Assembly: GCA_030762895.1 (NCBI GenBank) | Contig: CM061062.1 | Span: 234,285,379-234,349,378, forward strand | Length of the DNA stretch: 64,000 bases | Reading direction: 5' to 3' | Origin: Sophora flavescens | Lineage: Eukaryota; Streptophyta; Magnoliopsida; Fabales; Fabaceae | Shown: positions 54,146-64,000 of the stretch, in pieces | How positions within the stretch are numbered: position 1 is the stretch's first letter | How the letters are laid out: each line of letters opens with the position of its first letter | Program-made: the position numbers and the translations under genes | The notes under the pieces: model-generated | Seen by the model: the letters and a program-made list of their open reading frames with translations, nothing else | Told to the model about the DNA's origin: nothing | Database searches by the model: none

Positions 54146-57100
54146 TGTAACAGCCTGTTTTTAATTACGTTGTTTAACCAGTTAAAATAAAATTATTTAT
54201 ATTTTAATCTAAGATCAAGAAAATGATTTTGAATAAAATAAAATCATATTCATACTCTACTTTATGGTAGAAGGTTACGGTGAAAGTCTGGGTTGAAAAT
54301 TCAGACAAAACCCTGTATGTGTTTTCACTGACAGTAAGATTTTACTGAGCAGAAACCCTAATTTCGACTCGTGAACGAAATGATTAGGTTTTATATTTCG
54401 CTCCCAACAATTTTCTGTATTTTGAAAAAATTCGTTAGGAATGAAATAATATATTTTATTCGGGCGTAATTCTTAAGAAAAACGCGTAAAACTAAGTCGG
54501 GGAATAAGTTGGGTGAACGACGGAGTTGAGCATGGAGCTGAGGCATTAGAAACATTTAATGTAGCCGAGGGGACAAGGGGACAAGCATTAAATGTTTGTG
54601 ATCATGAGTTTTCAAGTGAAATGACCAAACTGCCCCTAAGCTTAACTTAACCGATGTTAGTTAAATTTTAACCATGGTTAAGGAACCAAGGTTGGTTTTT
54701 GTGGTTCAAAATCAGTCACACCCTTCATAAGTTATGGACCACATAATTTAAACCATAGTTATCAATTAATCCTAGTTAAGTTAATTATTAACTATAGTTA
54801 AATTATTATATGATTTAATAATCACAAAACCTATTAATTGTTTCTAATTGATCCAAACAAGGCCTAAGTGAGAAAAATATCTCTCCTATTTCTACCCCAA
54901 ACCCACGGCCTCGCCTACCCTTCACTCATTTCTTCTTCATTTTTTTCCCTCATAAACACAAAGAACACAAGTCATAGTTCAAGAGCTCTAGTTCACACTT
55001 TGATTGAAAATTGCCAAGATCATCATCTTTTCTTCCTTTCCTTCACACACTTGCGGTAACATGATCATCCATGATCCTCACTTCTATTCTTAAGATCTTG
55101 TTCTTCCTATTTCATGAGTTTTTCATTCTTAGATCTAGAATTTCAAATAATTCTAAAAAATTGTAGAAAAGTCATTTTAATGTGAAACCAATTGCTATGA
55201 TCTTGTTATGTCATCTACTTTCATCATCTAAGAGCATGTAAGTAAGATCATTTTCCTTCCTATTTTTCTTAGTGAGGCCGAATCTAGGTATTTTTGGGCA
55301 AATGAGATTTTGTTCAATCTTTAAAGTATGACACTAGATTTTAACTCCTTAAAACCTATAGTTGCTATATCTAGAAGCTTGAAATCAAAATAAAATCCTA
55401 ACCCTATATTCCTTAGTTGACCGAAATTTGTATGAAAAATGGTTTGTTGATTTTGTTTTTCTTTTTGAAATCTATTACTTGATTTGAGCTCTCTAGTAGT
55501 TGTAATATCTAAATCCAAGAGCTTGAATCCAACTAAATTTTCTAAACCATTTTGCTCTTTAAGGCCGAAACTTACCCTAAGAGGTTGGTAATTTTTATTT
55601 AATATTTTTAAAGTATAGCAATTTATCCCAACTATCGAAGACCTAAGTAGCTAGTATCCAAAAGATTAGAATGAGAAAATGATCCTAGCCCTAGATTGAA
55701 TTGAATGGCCGAACCTATTATAAAGTGGACATAGTTGGTTTGATTAATTGTAGTTATGTTGTGATTGGTTGAAGGTTAATGGATACTCGTGATTTTAGTA
55801 ACAAGGATTGGAAGTTCCAGAGATACGGTACTAACTCAAGTGGAGGACAGAACCAATCTATCGTCGTAATGGATAAGTAGTGTATGATATAATAATTGTG
55901 TAGGGCGACCTAAACCCTACTAGTGGTCGAGTAATCGACAAGACCAAAATCGCATTGAATTCCTTTCTGAAATATCAATGATGAATTGGGGATTGTAGGT
56001 TTATCGATGTAAGGATAATTTTATCGTATGTGAGGTTGATTGACTTTATCATTTTTATTATTGAATTGCTTTATGTGATATTTTTATGTTGGAATATTTT
56101 GTTGATTAACGTGTTATGCATGATCTTCCCCGTTTTTAATATTGTGCTTAGTTGACTTTAAGAGATGATATATGTTGTTCGGAAAATTTTGCTTTGGGTG
56201 AGAAAGTATCTGTGACTTAGAAGTGCCTAGCTTAACTAGATTATTTTAAAGATGAGATGTGTCATAGAATGTGATTCGAGGCTATGGTGGAAGCTTGGAG
56301 CACTAGGTTGTTATTGATGTAATTCGGTGAGGTTCATATGTTGCATTATGTTTATTACCGTATGTTTGAAACATACGAGGTCTGAAGTCCTTGTGGGACC
56401 GTCCCAAGTTAGATTTAATTTGTGAAGCTATAGTGTCAATGCTTTGCTTGAATACCCTCGAGAGAGAGAACCAGGGTGTGCACCGACTGTGCTGTGCAGC
56501 TATAGTATCATTGCCTTGCGTGAGCATTCTCACCATGGATAAGAATGTGCACTGGTTTTTGGGAAGCGTCACTTGGACGACCGACTAACATCCCTAACGG
56601 TAATAGGGGATTAGTGGCCATGTCATCATAGATGTTTAGATTGCATGAGTTGAGGGTAGAGAATGATTTTGTTAATTGAGGATTTAAGGGTATTTGGAGT
56701 GATGATTGTCTGTGACTTTTGTTATATTATATACTATGATTCTTTTCCACTTTTGATGATAGAAATGTTTCTTATCCCCTATATTTTTTGTATGTTGTGT
56801 TTTATCTTTTATAGAATCGTATGAGAAGACCCTGTAGATGAGTTGAATGAGGAGGAGTTGGATGGAACTCCTTACGAACCAGAGGCCAGAGGATGAGCTG
56901 TGAACCACGGTGATAGGGTTTAGGATGTATGGCCAGTGCGTCTCGTGAGACGTTTTATATTTTTCCGCTAAGTATAATAGTTTGTTTAAGTGTATACCTG
57001 TGATGGATCCTACTAGTAGGATACCCTAAACCCGTGTGTTGGTATTGTAATGAAATAAACATGTGTGTATTTATATATTATAACATTGGTGTGTTTTAAA

Positions 57101-57230
57101 TTTGCAGAAGTTATATGATTATTAATTAATTTTTTAATTCCTTCGTATTTTTGGGTTACGATTAACATTAAGTAAGCGCTTAAGTTTAATAAATACTTAA
57201 TAACACAACGGGACACAATGGGGTGTCTCA
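54146..57230 (+). repeat. 5' LTR of the second Tekay-like element
   Basis: 3085 bp. Opens like the first Tekay LTR (GTGAACGAAATGATTAGG near 54373 has a counterpart near 24379). Near its end a short acidic frame (about 56820-56898, with ELDGTPYEPEARG) parallels the acidic LTR frame of the other element. No longer gene was seen. Confidence 0.88.
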
Positions 57231-57235
57231 TTAGG

Positions 57236-57247
57236 TGGTATCAGAGC
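57236..57247 (+). promoter_or_regulatory. Primer binding site, initiator tRNA-Met
   Basis: TGGTATCAGAGC five bases after the LTR, identical to the site at 29179-29190. Confidence 0.95.
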
Positions 57248-57459
57248 AGTTCGATTCTAATCGGACTGTGAGGTTTAGGATGTTGTTACTGGCCATGTCT
57301 AGTTCAATCCACATCAGATGTTGATTATGCTTAGAAGTTGGGCAGTGTGTCCAAACTTGATGCGCTAACTAATGTTATTAGGAATATAATATTTATATAC
57401 TTGTCTAAGCAATATTATATGTCATACTGATGAGAGCGGATGATTTCTTTTATAGAATC

Positions 57460-58514
57460 ATGGCTCGTGGAAGAGGACGTCCGATCGATAGTGGTGACAG
57501 AACTCTAGAAAGAATTGTCGGAACTGACAACGTGGATACTAATCATACTGGAAGTGGAGGAGAGTCATCTTAGACTCAAGACAACATGAAGAACATAGCT
57601 ACTGCTTTGTTACTACAAACACAGTAGAATGCTGAGATGCTGCAAATGAACAAAGAGCAGCAAGAACTACAGAATCAAAGGAGGGCTTCAGCAGCTGAAG
57701 ATGCTGGAATGGCTACTTTTCTGAAAGGGAAGCCGCCCTAATTCTGAGGAGATTATGACCCAGAGAAGGCATAATGGTGGGTACAAGAGATTGAGAAGAT
57801 ATTCGATACCATGCGCTGCAGAGAGGATAGGAAAGTGACGTATGCTGCCTTCATGTTAACTGGAGGAGCATAATCTTGGTGGAGAGGCAAGTGAACATTG
57901 CTGGAGGCCGAGGGCAGAATGATCACTTGGCAGTTGTTTAGCGACTGCTTCTTTGAAAAATATTTTCCACGTCTAGTTCGACGTGAGAAATAAAGGGAAT
58001 TCATGAGTCTCAAACAAGGCAACATGACTGTAGGTGATTGTGCATCGCGTTTTGAGGCTCTGATTAAGTATTCAGAATTTTATCAGAGATTCCCATATGA
58101 AGATTAGCAATGTATATGTTTGAGGAAGGACTACGACATGAACTCCAGAAGGTTATAGTATCTCTCGATATCCAAAGTTTCCCGGAGCTGGTGGAAAAAT
58201 GTAGTGCGATCGAAAGTATAGATCATAGGCTGGCTAGTGAGCAGAAACAACTGAGGATAGGAGGTCCTACTCGACCGGGTTTTCAGAGGCGAGGAGGTAG
58301 TAACTCTCAATGGAGACAGAGACCATATGCCCGACCAGTGCAGACACCTGCACCAGCACCAGTGGTTAGAGCGGGTCAGCAACAGCAAGGCTATGCTTGT
58401 TTCAGATACGGAGGATCGCATCATATTAGAGATTGCGGGGAGAGACCCAGTGGTTACAACTTTGGGAAACCAGTTCATATGGGTAGAGAATGTAGACAGC
58501 GGACTATTCAATAG
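57460..58514 (+). pseudogene. gag of the second Tekay-like element
   Basis: ATG at 57460 (MARGRGRPIDSGDR) opens a gag with about nine in-frame stops before 58100. Most sit at places where Gln or Arg is expected (for example before WWVQEIEKIF and REFMSLKQG). A frameshift lies near 58090-58110. The later part reads MYMFEEGLRHELQKVIV and a basic Gln-rich region. Both zinc knuckles have lost cysteines: CFRYGGSHHIRDC has Tyr for the second Cys, and GYNFGKPVHMGREC lacks both leading Cys. The protein could not bind RNA normally. TAG at 58512-58514. Confidence 0.88.
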
Positions 58515-61123
58515 CCGGCAGCTGCGGGTAGAGGAGCTGGAGGTAATAGAAATGGAGCTGGAAGAGAAGCCCCAACAACAGGGCAACAAGTGGCTAGACC
58601 TCAGGCCACTGGAAGAGTATTTATCATAAGGGGATCTGAATCCTCTCAATCTGCGAATCTTATACAAGGTATTTGTTTGATAGATGGTAGACTCTCGTAT
58701 GTATTATTTGACTCAGGCGCTACACATTCATTTATTTCGTATGAGTATGTAGATAATATAAAATTAACTATTCCTCGATTACCTTATACCCTTACAGTAT
58801 CTACTCCAACTAGTAATCCTTTGACTACTATGTATGTTTGTTTACAGTGTCCTATAGTTATTGAGAATAGGACATTTACTGTAGATCTTGTCTGTTTGCC
58901 TATGCAACAGATAAATGTTATTCTTGGCATGGATTGGCTTTCGGCTAACCACGTAATGCTAGATTGTTCTAGTAAGACTTTATCATTTCTTGAGTCTTCT
59001 AGTGTAGTCTCTACCAATGAAGGAGTATCCATGAGGAGTGATGATTCTCGACAGTACGTGATGTTGTTTGCTGTGGAAGCTAATGAGACTCCTAGTATAG
59101 ATTCTATGCCTATTGTGAGAGAGTTTCCTGAAGTTTTCCCTTCCGATGTTCCAGGTTTGCCACCAGAGAGAGAGGTGGAATTCACCATAGATCTTGTACC
59201 GGGGACAGGACCTATATCTATAGCGCTTTATCGGTTGTCATCTGTAGAATTGGCGGAGTTAAAGAAATAGTTGGATGACATGTTGGGGAAAGAATTCATA
59301 AGACCGAGTGTTTCACTGTGGGGAGCTCCGGTGTTATTTGTGAAGAAAAAGGATGGAAGTGTTAGGTTATGCACGGATTACAAACAGTTGAACAAGATAA
59401 CAATTAAGAACAAATATCCGTTGCCTAGGATAGATGATCTGATGGATCAATTGAAAGGAGCAACAATGTTTTCTAAGATTGATTTGAGGTCTGGATACCA
59501 TCATATTAGAGTAAGGAAGGAAGATATACTTAAAACAGCTTTTAGGACGAGGTATGGGCATTACGAGTATTTAGTTATGCCTTTCGGTGTGACTAACGCG
59601 CCAGTAGTGTTCATGGATTATATGAACAGGATATTTAGACCGTTCCTCGATAAGTTTGTTGTTGTGTTCATCGACGACATCCTTATCTATTCTCGTACAT
59701 TGGAAGATCATGAGAAACATTTTAGAGTAGTGCTGCAAGTTCTAAAGGATAGGCAGCTTTATGCTAAACTTTCCAAGTGTGGGTTTTGGATGGAAGAAGT
59801 CCAATTTTTCGGACATGTGATCAACAAGGAAGGTATAGCAGAAGATCCATCCAAGGTTGAGGCAGTTCTTAAGTGGGAACGGCCTAAGTCAGTAAGTGAA
59901 GTACAAAGTTTTCTAGGGTTAGCTGGATATTATCGGAGGTTTATAGAGGGTTTCTCGAAGATTGCGTTGCCTATGACAAGGTTGACGAGGAAAAATACAG
60001 CTTTTGTATGGACGGACAAGTGTGAGCAGAGTTTCCAAAATCTAAAGAATAGGTTGACTACATCACCTGTGTTGACTTTACCCTATCCGTTAGGACAGTT
60101 TGACGTATACTGTGATGCCTCATACCAAGGTTTAGGTTGTGTTCTAATGCAAGAGGGAAGAGTTGTGGCTTATGCTTCCCAACAGTTAAGAATTCATTAG
60201 TGGAATTACCCGACCCATGATTTGGAGTTAGCAGCCATAGTGTTCACATTGAATATATGGCGACACTTTCTGTACGGAGTGAAGTTTAATGTGTACAGTG
60301 ACCATAAAAGTCTAAAGTATCTTTTTGACCAAAAAGATTTGAATATGAGACAACGGAGATGGATGGGGTTTATCAAAGACTATGAGTTTGATTTACTGTA
60401 CCATCATGGGAAGGCGAATGTTATAGCGGATGCCTTAAGTAGGAAATCATTGCATGTATCTACAATAATGGTTAAAGAGTTGGAATTACTGGAACAGTTC
60501 AGAGATTTGAACTTAGGAATGGAGTTGGTCGATGGTAAAATTTGTTTAGGTATGATCACTATTAGTAGTGATTTTAGGAAAGATATTAAGGATAAACAAG
60601 TGCAGGATCAATATTTACAAGAGGTAAGTAGAGGCATAGATGAGGGTAAAATTTCTGAGTTTAGTAGAGGAACAGATGGTGTGATGAGGTTTAGAGACAT
60701 GATATGTGTGCCAGAGGATTTAGAACTTAGTAAAATGATATTAGAAGAAGCACATAAGAGTAAGTTAAGTTTTCATCCTGAATCCACTAAGATGTATCAG
60801 GATTTGAAGAAAATGTTTTGGTGGACAAGGATGAAGAAAGAGGTGGCAGAGTACGTTTTAGCTTGTATGGTGTGTCAGAAGGCTAAGATTGAGCATCAGA
60901 AGCCGGCAGGTTTATTACAATCATTGGATATCCCATAGTGGAAATGGGATAGCATAGCTATGGATTTTGTGGTTGGATTACCACGAACTCCTAAGAGACA
61001 TGATACGATTTGGGTTATCATTGATAGGTTGACGAAGTGTGCTCAATTCTTACCTGTTGGTGAGAGTTATAGTTTAGAGAAGTTGACCCGGATTTATATC
61101 AAAGAAGTTGTTAGGTTACATGG
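58515..61123 (+). pseudogene. pol of the second Tekay-like element, cut within integrase
   Basis: One continuous frame broken only by TAG codons at 59268, 60198 and 60936 (with 58512 upstream, four ambers). The protease has LFDSGATHSFIS (near 58712). RT has FSKIDLRSGYHHIRV, LVMPFGVTNAPVVFMDYMN and FIDDILIYS (near 59674). RNase H has VYCDASYQGLGCVLMQ and DLELAAIVF, ending HGKANVIADALSRKS. Integrase has the HHCC region (MVCQKAKIEHQ) and the first catalytic Asp (AMDFVVGLP), then stops at VVRLHG, where the reverse LTR interrupts it. Apart from stops this is the best preserved pol in the window. Confidence 0.93.
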
Positions 61124-62495
61124 TGAGACACCCTGTTGTGCCATTAAGTTAAAACCTTATTAATTAAATCTTAATCGCTTATTTAACGTTAATAATAACC
61201 CAAAACTATGAAGGAATTAAAAACTTGATTTATAATCATATAACTTCTGCAAATTTAAGACACATCAACGTTATAATATATAAGTACACACTTGTTTATT
61301 CATTACATTACCAAAACACTATTTAGGGTATCCCGCCAGTAGGATCTCTAACAGGTATATTTAAACAAACTATTATTCGGCGGAAAAATATAAAAGTAAC
61401 CGACACACTGGTCATATTTTCTAGCACCTAAAACATTAATTCACAGCTCGACCTCTGGCTTCTGGTTCATAGGGAGTTTCATCCAACTCCTCGGTGTCAA
61501 GCTCCTCCACAGGGTCTTTTCCAACGATCACATCAGAAAGCAAAATACAGTAGACAAACATATAGGGGATAAGAAACAGTTCTGTCATAAATAAAAAGCG
61601 GAAAAGAGTCATAGTATATAATACAATAAATGTCACAGACAAAACATCACACATAACTAACAATCATCCTCAAATTACGATATCTTCCTCTAATCTTACT
61701 CTCATGCAACTACACCTTTATGCTAACATGACCACCACTTGATCCTGTCACCATCCCTTATCTGCATCGGTACACACTCTCGATTCTCGTTACAGTGTTC
61801 CACCCAGTGCACATCCTCATTCCCGTTAGGGTGTTCATCCAGTGAATTACACACACCCTTTTTTCTGTTAGGATGCTTATTCAAAGAATGACAATATTCC
61901 CTCCTTCCCATTAGAGAATAGATGCACAATACAAAAGTATCCTCATTCCCGTTAGGATACGGGACGATTCACCCAGAACTATAAGGGTATCACTATAGTT
62001 TTCCCCATTCCCGTTAGAGAACTAACCCGTGACATCCTGTATCAATGATCGGAAACTCTGACCTCGCATGTTCCCAACACACGATCGTGAACAACAATAC
62101 AATTACATGAACCTCACCGACCCACATTAATAACAACCTAGTGCCTTAACCTTTCATCGAAACCTCAACACTTGTTCTATGTCACCACTCCTCTTTGAAA
62201 TAATAGGTTTAGGCTAGGCACCTCTAAGTCACCATTTATCCTCACCCCTAAACAATTATCTCCCAAACAACATATATCTTTGCCTAAAATCCACTAAGCA
62301 CAATATTAAAACCAGACAGATCATGCATAACACAACATCAGAAAAAATTCAAACACCAAAAATAATGTCACGTGCCATGGAATACCTCAACCAGTGTATC
62401 ACAGTAAATTCAACGACATAAACTCAGACATCATCAAATAATTAAAATCAACCTAATGTCGATAAACCTACAATCCTCGGATCACCATTTTTTTA
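61124..62495 (-). mobile_element. Reverse-oriented LTR related to the 54146-57230 LTR, partial
   Basis: Starts TGAGACACCCTG, the reverse complement of a Tekay-like LTR end. It follows the plus-strand LTR backward from about 57230 to about 55990, including the acidic frame (DPVEELDTEELDETPYEPEARG on the minus strand near 61510-61436) and a spacer with several CATTCCCGTTAG repeats (61790-62015). It is cut at about 62495 by the next LTR element, so whether it was a solo LTR or one end of a full element cannot be told here. Confidence 0.82.
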
Positions 62496-63407
62496 TGATG
62501 TGCTAGGATTCCGGCAAGTGCACCGGATTCGTCGCCAAGTAATAAAAAGATATCGATCCCACAGGGACCGTGATCTCAAATCGCAACTAATTATCAAATT
62601 GAATAAACTGGACTTTAGAAAAAGATTTTGAAAAGGTTTTTGATATTTGAAATAAGAGATAACTCAAATCAGAATCAAGTAAACAGAAAGTAAATCAATT
62701 TATGGTTTTTCAGATCTAAGGTGATTCCTAGGAATTGGGTTACCAACAAGATTGTTTATCTTACTAAACTGACTAACCCTTGTTAATTATCGAAATTGCC
62801 TTGAAGGCGAATTTATCCTCAAATAGTTAATGCTCCCTCTCGGGTTACAAAAACCGTGCCCAATTAAACCAACCCCTACTCTCGTGGTAGTCGAATCTAG
62901 ATTGGACCCTTTGCGTTTCGTGACAATTCGTTAATCCTCGAAGGACGGCTTCTAACTCTCGTGATTTCAGTCCTAAGTCTGATTCTATAGATCCGATACC
63001 TAAGTTCACCGCTAGGTTCCTCCTTAGAATATCTACGTCACACAAATAAGCGACCGTCGAATTTACGAGTAATTAAAACACTAGAAATCAGATCTAAAGC
63101 AAACTCGCAATTAACAAAGATAAAACATCAATTCATTACCATAAACAAACCTTGGGCATAGCCCCAATCCCTAGAAATTAAACTACTACTCAAGCCTTGT
63201 CATGGTGATGACAAGCTTTGTTAACAACATGAAAATAAAAATAAGAGAAGAGAGGAAGAAGAAGAGAGATCCTAAATTATAGCCTAGGAGTGGCATCCCA
63301 AAAGTTTTTCTTCATCTCTTTCTAGATGCCTTATTTATAGATTTGGGAAGTTTCAATCCCAATCTAACACAAATTCATTCCAAATCAGTTGCTTCAGATC
63401 CAGGTAA

Positions 63408-63652
63408 TGGGCGTCACGGCCGTGATGGCTTCTGCCTTGGGCGCTTCTTCGGTGATTGGTCTGTCACGGCCGTGACTCTCATCACGGCTAGGCAGTGACC
63501 AGTTCTGACTTTTGAGGGCCTGGTTCAGCTGACATGCCACGGCCGTGATGGGCATCACGGCTAGGCCGTGACCAGTTCTGACTTTTGCCTTCTTTCTTTT
63601 CAGTTTTCTTCGATCATGGCCGTGATGGTCATCACGGCTAGGCCGTGATGGG
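63408..63652. promoter_or_regulatory. CACGGCCGTG palindrome array in U3
   Basis: GTCACGGCCGTGATGGC, CTGTCACGGCCGTGACTC, CCACGGCCGTGATGGGC and further CATCACGGCTAGGCCGTGA units occur here. Spacers contain the repeated CAGTTCTGACTTTTG. Same place relative to the TATA-like box as in the solo LTR at 52226-52412, but with one more unit. Confidence 0.6.
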
Positions 63653-63874
63653 CTCTGTTTGACTCATTTTCTTCACTTTTCAAGCCTCATCTTCATCCAA
63701 GCCCTATCATGGTTGATCCTGAGCATTTAATCCTTAATTTCTGCAAAACAACACCACAAAACCGCCTTACCCGTTCCAAGGTAAAAACTAACAAAAATAA
63801 AATTAAATATGCCTAAACTATATGAAAATGCATGCAAAATGACAATGAAATATGAGGTGTAATCACCCTCATCA

Positions 63875-63895
63875 AATCACCCCAAGCTTAAGATT
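63875..63895 (-). promoter_or_regulatory. Polypurine tract next to the 3' LTR
   Basis: On the minus strand CTTAAGCTTGGGGTGATT runs directly into the LTR start TGATGAGG, preceded by TTGAGGACAAGCAAAA. The innermost element has nearly the same arrangement at 30803-30840 (TTGGGGACAAGAAAAG, then AAGTTTGGGGTATTT). Confidence 0.75.
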
Positions 63896-64000
63896 TTGCT
63901 TGTCCTCAAGCAATCACTAAGGCCAATCAAGATAATCAGTCAAAGCATGGACAGTAAACCAAGAACCCGAGTAACTAATCCAAGTAAAAGGCATATTCAA

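Larger units (their letters stand above)
54146..61123 (+). mobile_element. Second Tekay-like Ty3/gypsy element, 3'-truncated by insertion
   Basis: A 3.1-kb 5' LTR (54146-57230, TGTAACAGCCTG...GGGTGTCTCA), a tRNA-Met primer site, gag, and pol as far as the middle of integrase. The reading stops at 61123, where a reverse-oriented LTR begins. The protein is clearly related to the 24148-43859 element but the LTR is a different subfamily. No 3' LTR of its own is in the window. Gag and pol carry many stop codons. Confidence 0.9.
62496..64000 (-). mobile_element. Minus-strand LTR element, 3' LTR and start of interior
   Basis: The 1379-bp LTR at 62496-63874 (minus strand TGATGAGGGTGATTACACC ... ATCCTAGCACATCA) belongs to the family of the solo LTR at 51290. 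To its right lies a purine-rich tract and interior sequence that leaves the window. The left flank TTTTA (62491-62495) should recur at the far end as target duplication. A TATA-like TTATTTATAG counterpart lies near 63329-63338, with a CACGGCCGTG array upstream of it on the minus strand. Confidence 0.88.

Noticed and set aside
56303..56588. Short frames on both strands in the second Tekay-like LTR
   Set aside because: No conservation with the related reverse LTR beyond nucleotide similarity, and no known motif.

Overview
The window looks like repeat-rich nuclear DNA of a flowering plant, most likely a eudicot. The reasons are its plant-type mobile elements: CACTA with TNP2/DUF4218/DUF4216 and a Ptta-En/Spm-type second gene, Ty3/gypsy elements of the Tat and Tekay/Del types with tRNA-Met or other plant primer sites, an L1-type LINE with a C-terminal RNase H, and hAT- and Mutator-like non-autonomous elements. 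Nothing in it is bacterial or organellar. I cannot name the species from the sequence alone. Almost all coding sequence belongs to decayed transposons. The only convincing host gene is a small secreted cysteine-rich (thionin-like) peptide on the minus strand at 18947-19234.

Layout. 1-4976 is the 3' part of a CACTA transposon, ending in subterminal repeats and a GTAGTG terminus. 4977-5773 is host DNA. 5774-17828 is an array of six ~1.02 kb tandem units. The sixth unit is split by a 5'-truncated minus-strand LINE at about 11056-16952. 17829-20018 is host DNA with a 482-bp foldback element (9-bp target duplication), the cysteine-rich peptide gene and a MITE.

20019-50368 is a three-level nest. 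A Tat-type gypsy element (TSD CGAAA) was split in its RNase H by a Tekay-type gypsy element at 24148-43859 (TSD TTAAT). That element was split in its gag gene by a minus-strand non-autonomous LTR element at 29645-35097 (TSD CCCTG/CCCTT). By-eye LTR divergence of the outer element (about 5%) and the innermost (about 2-3%) agrees with this order. The Tat element also carries an antisense, apparently spliced gene between its integrase and 3' LTR.

50369-53447 is a rearranged copy of the host DNA seen at 17.9-18.9 kb. It is interrupted by a hAT-like element (51143-53123) that itself holds a solo LTR (51290-52634, TSD GTTGG). 54146-61123 is a second Tekay-like element cut off inside integrase by a reverse-oriented LTR (61124 to about 62495). 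That LTR is in turn interrupted by another minus-strand LTR element running off the window (62496-64000).

The genes do not form a working pathway. They are layers of gag-pol and transposase genes, each disabled by nonsense codons and frameshifts. Many of the nonsense codons sit where the family normally has Gln, Arg or Trp, which points to cytosine deamination in silenced DNA. The most interesting material is the structure of the elements: a coding but pol-less LTR family, CpG-rich palindromic arrays upstream of TATA-like boxes in two LTR families, a very long LTR with its own reading frame, and host paralogues that preserve the empty sites of several insertions.
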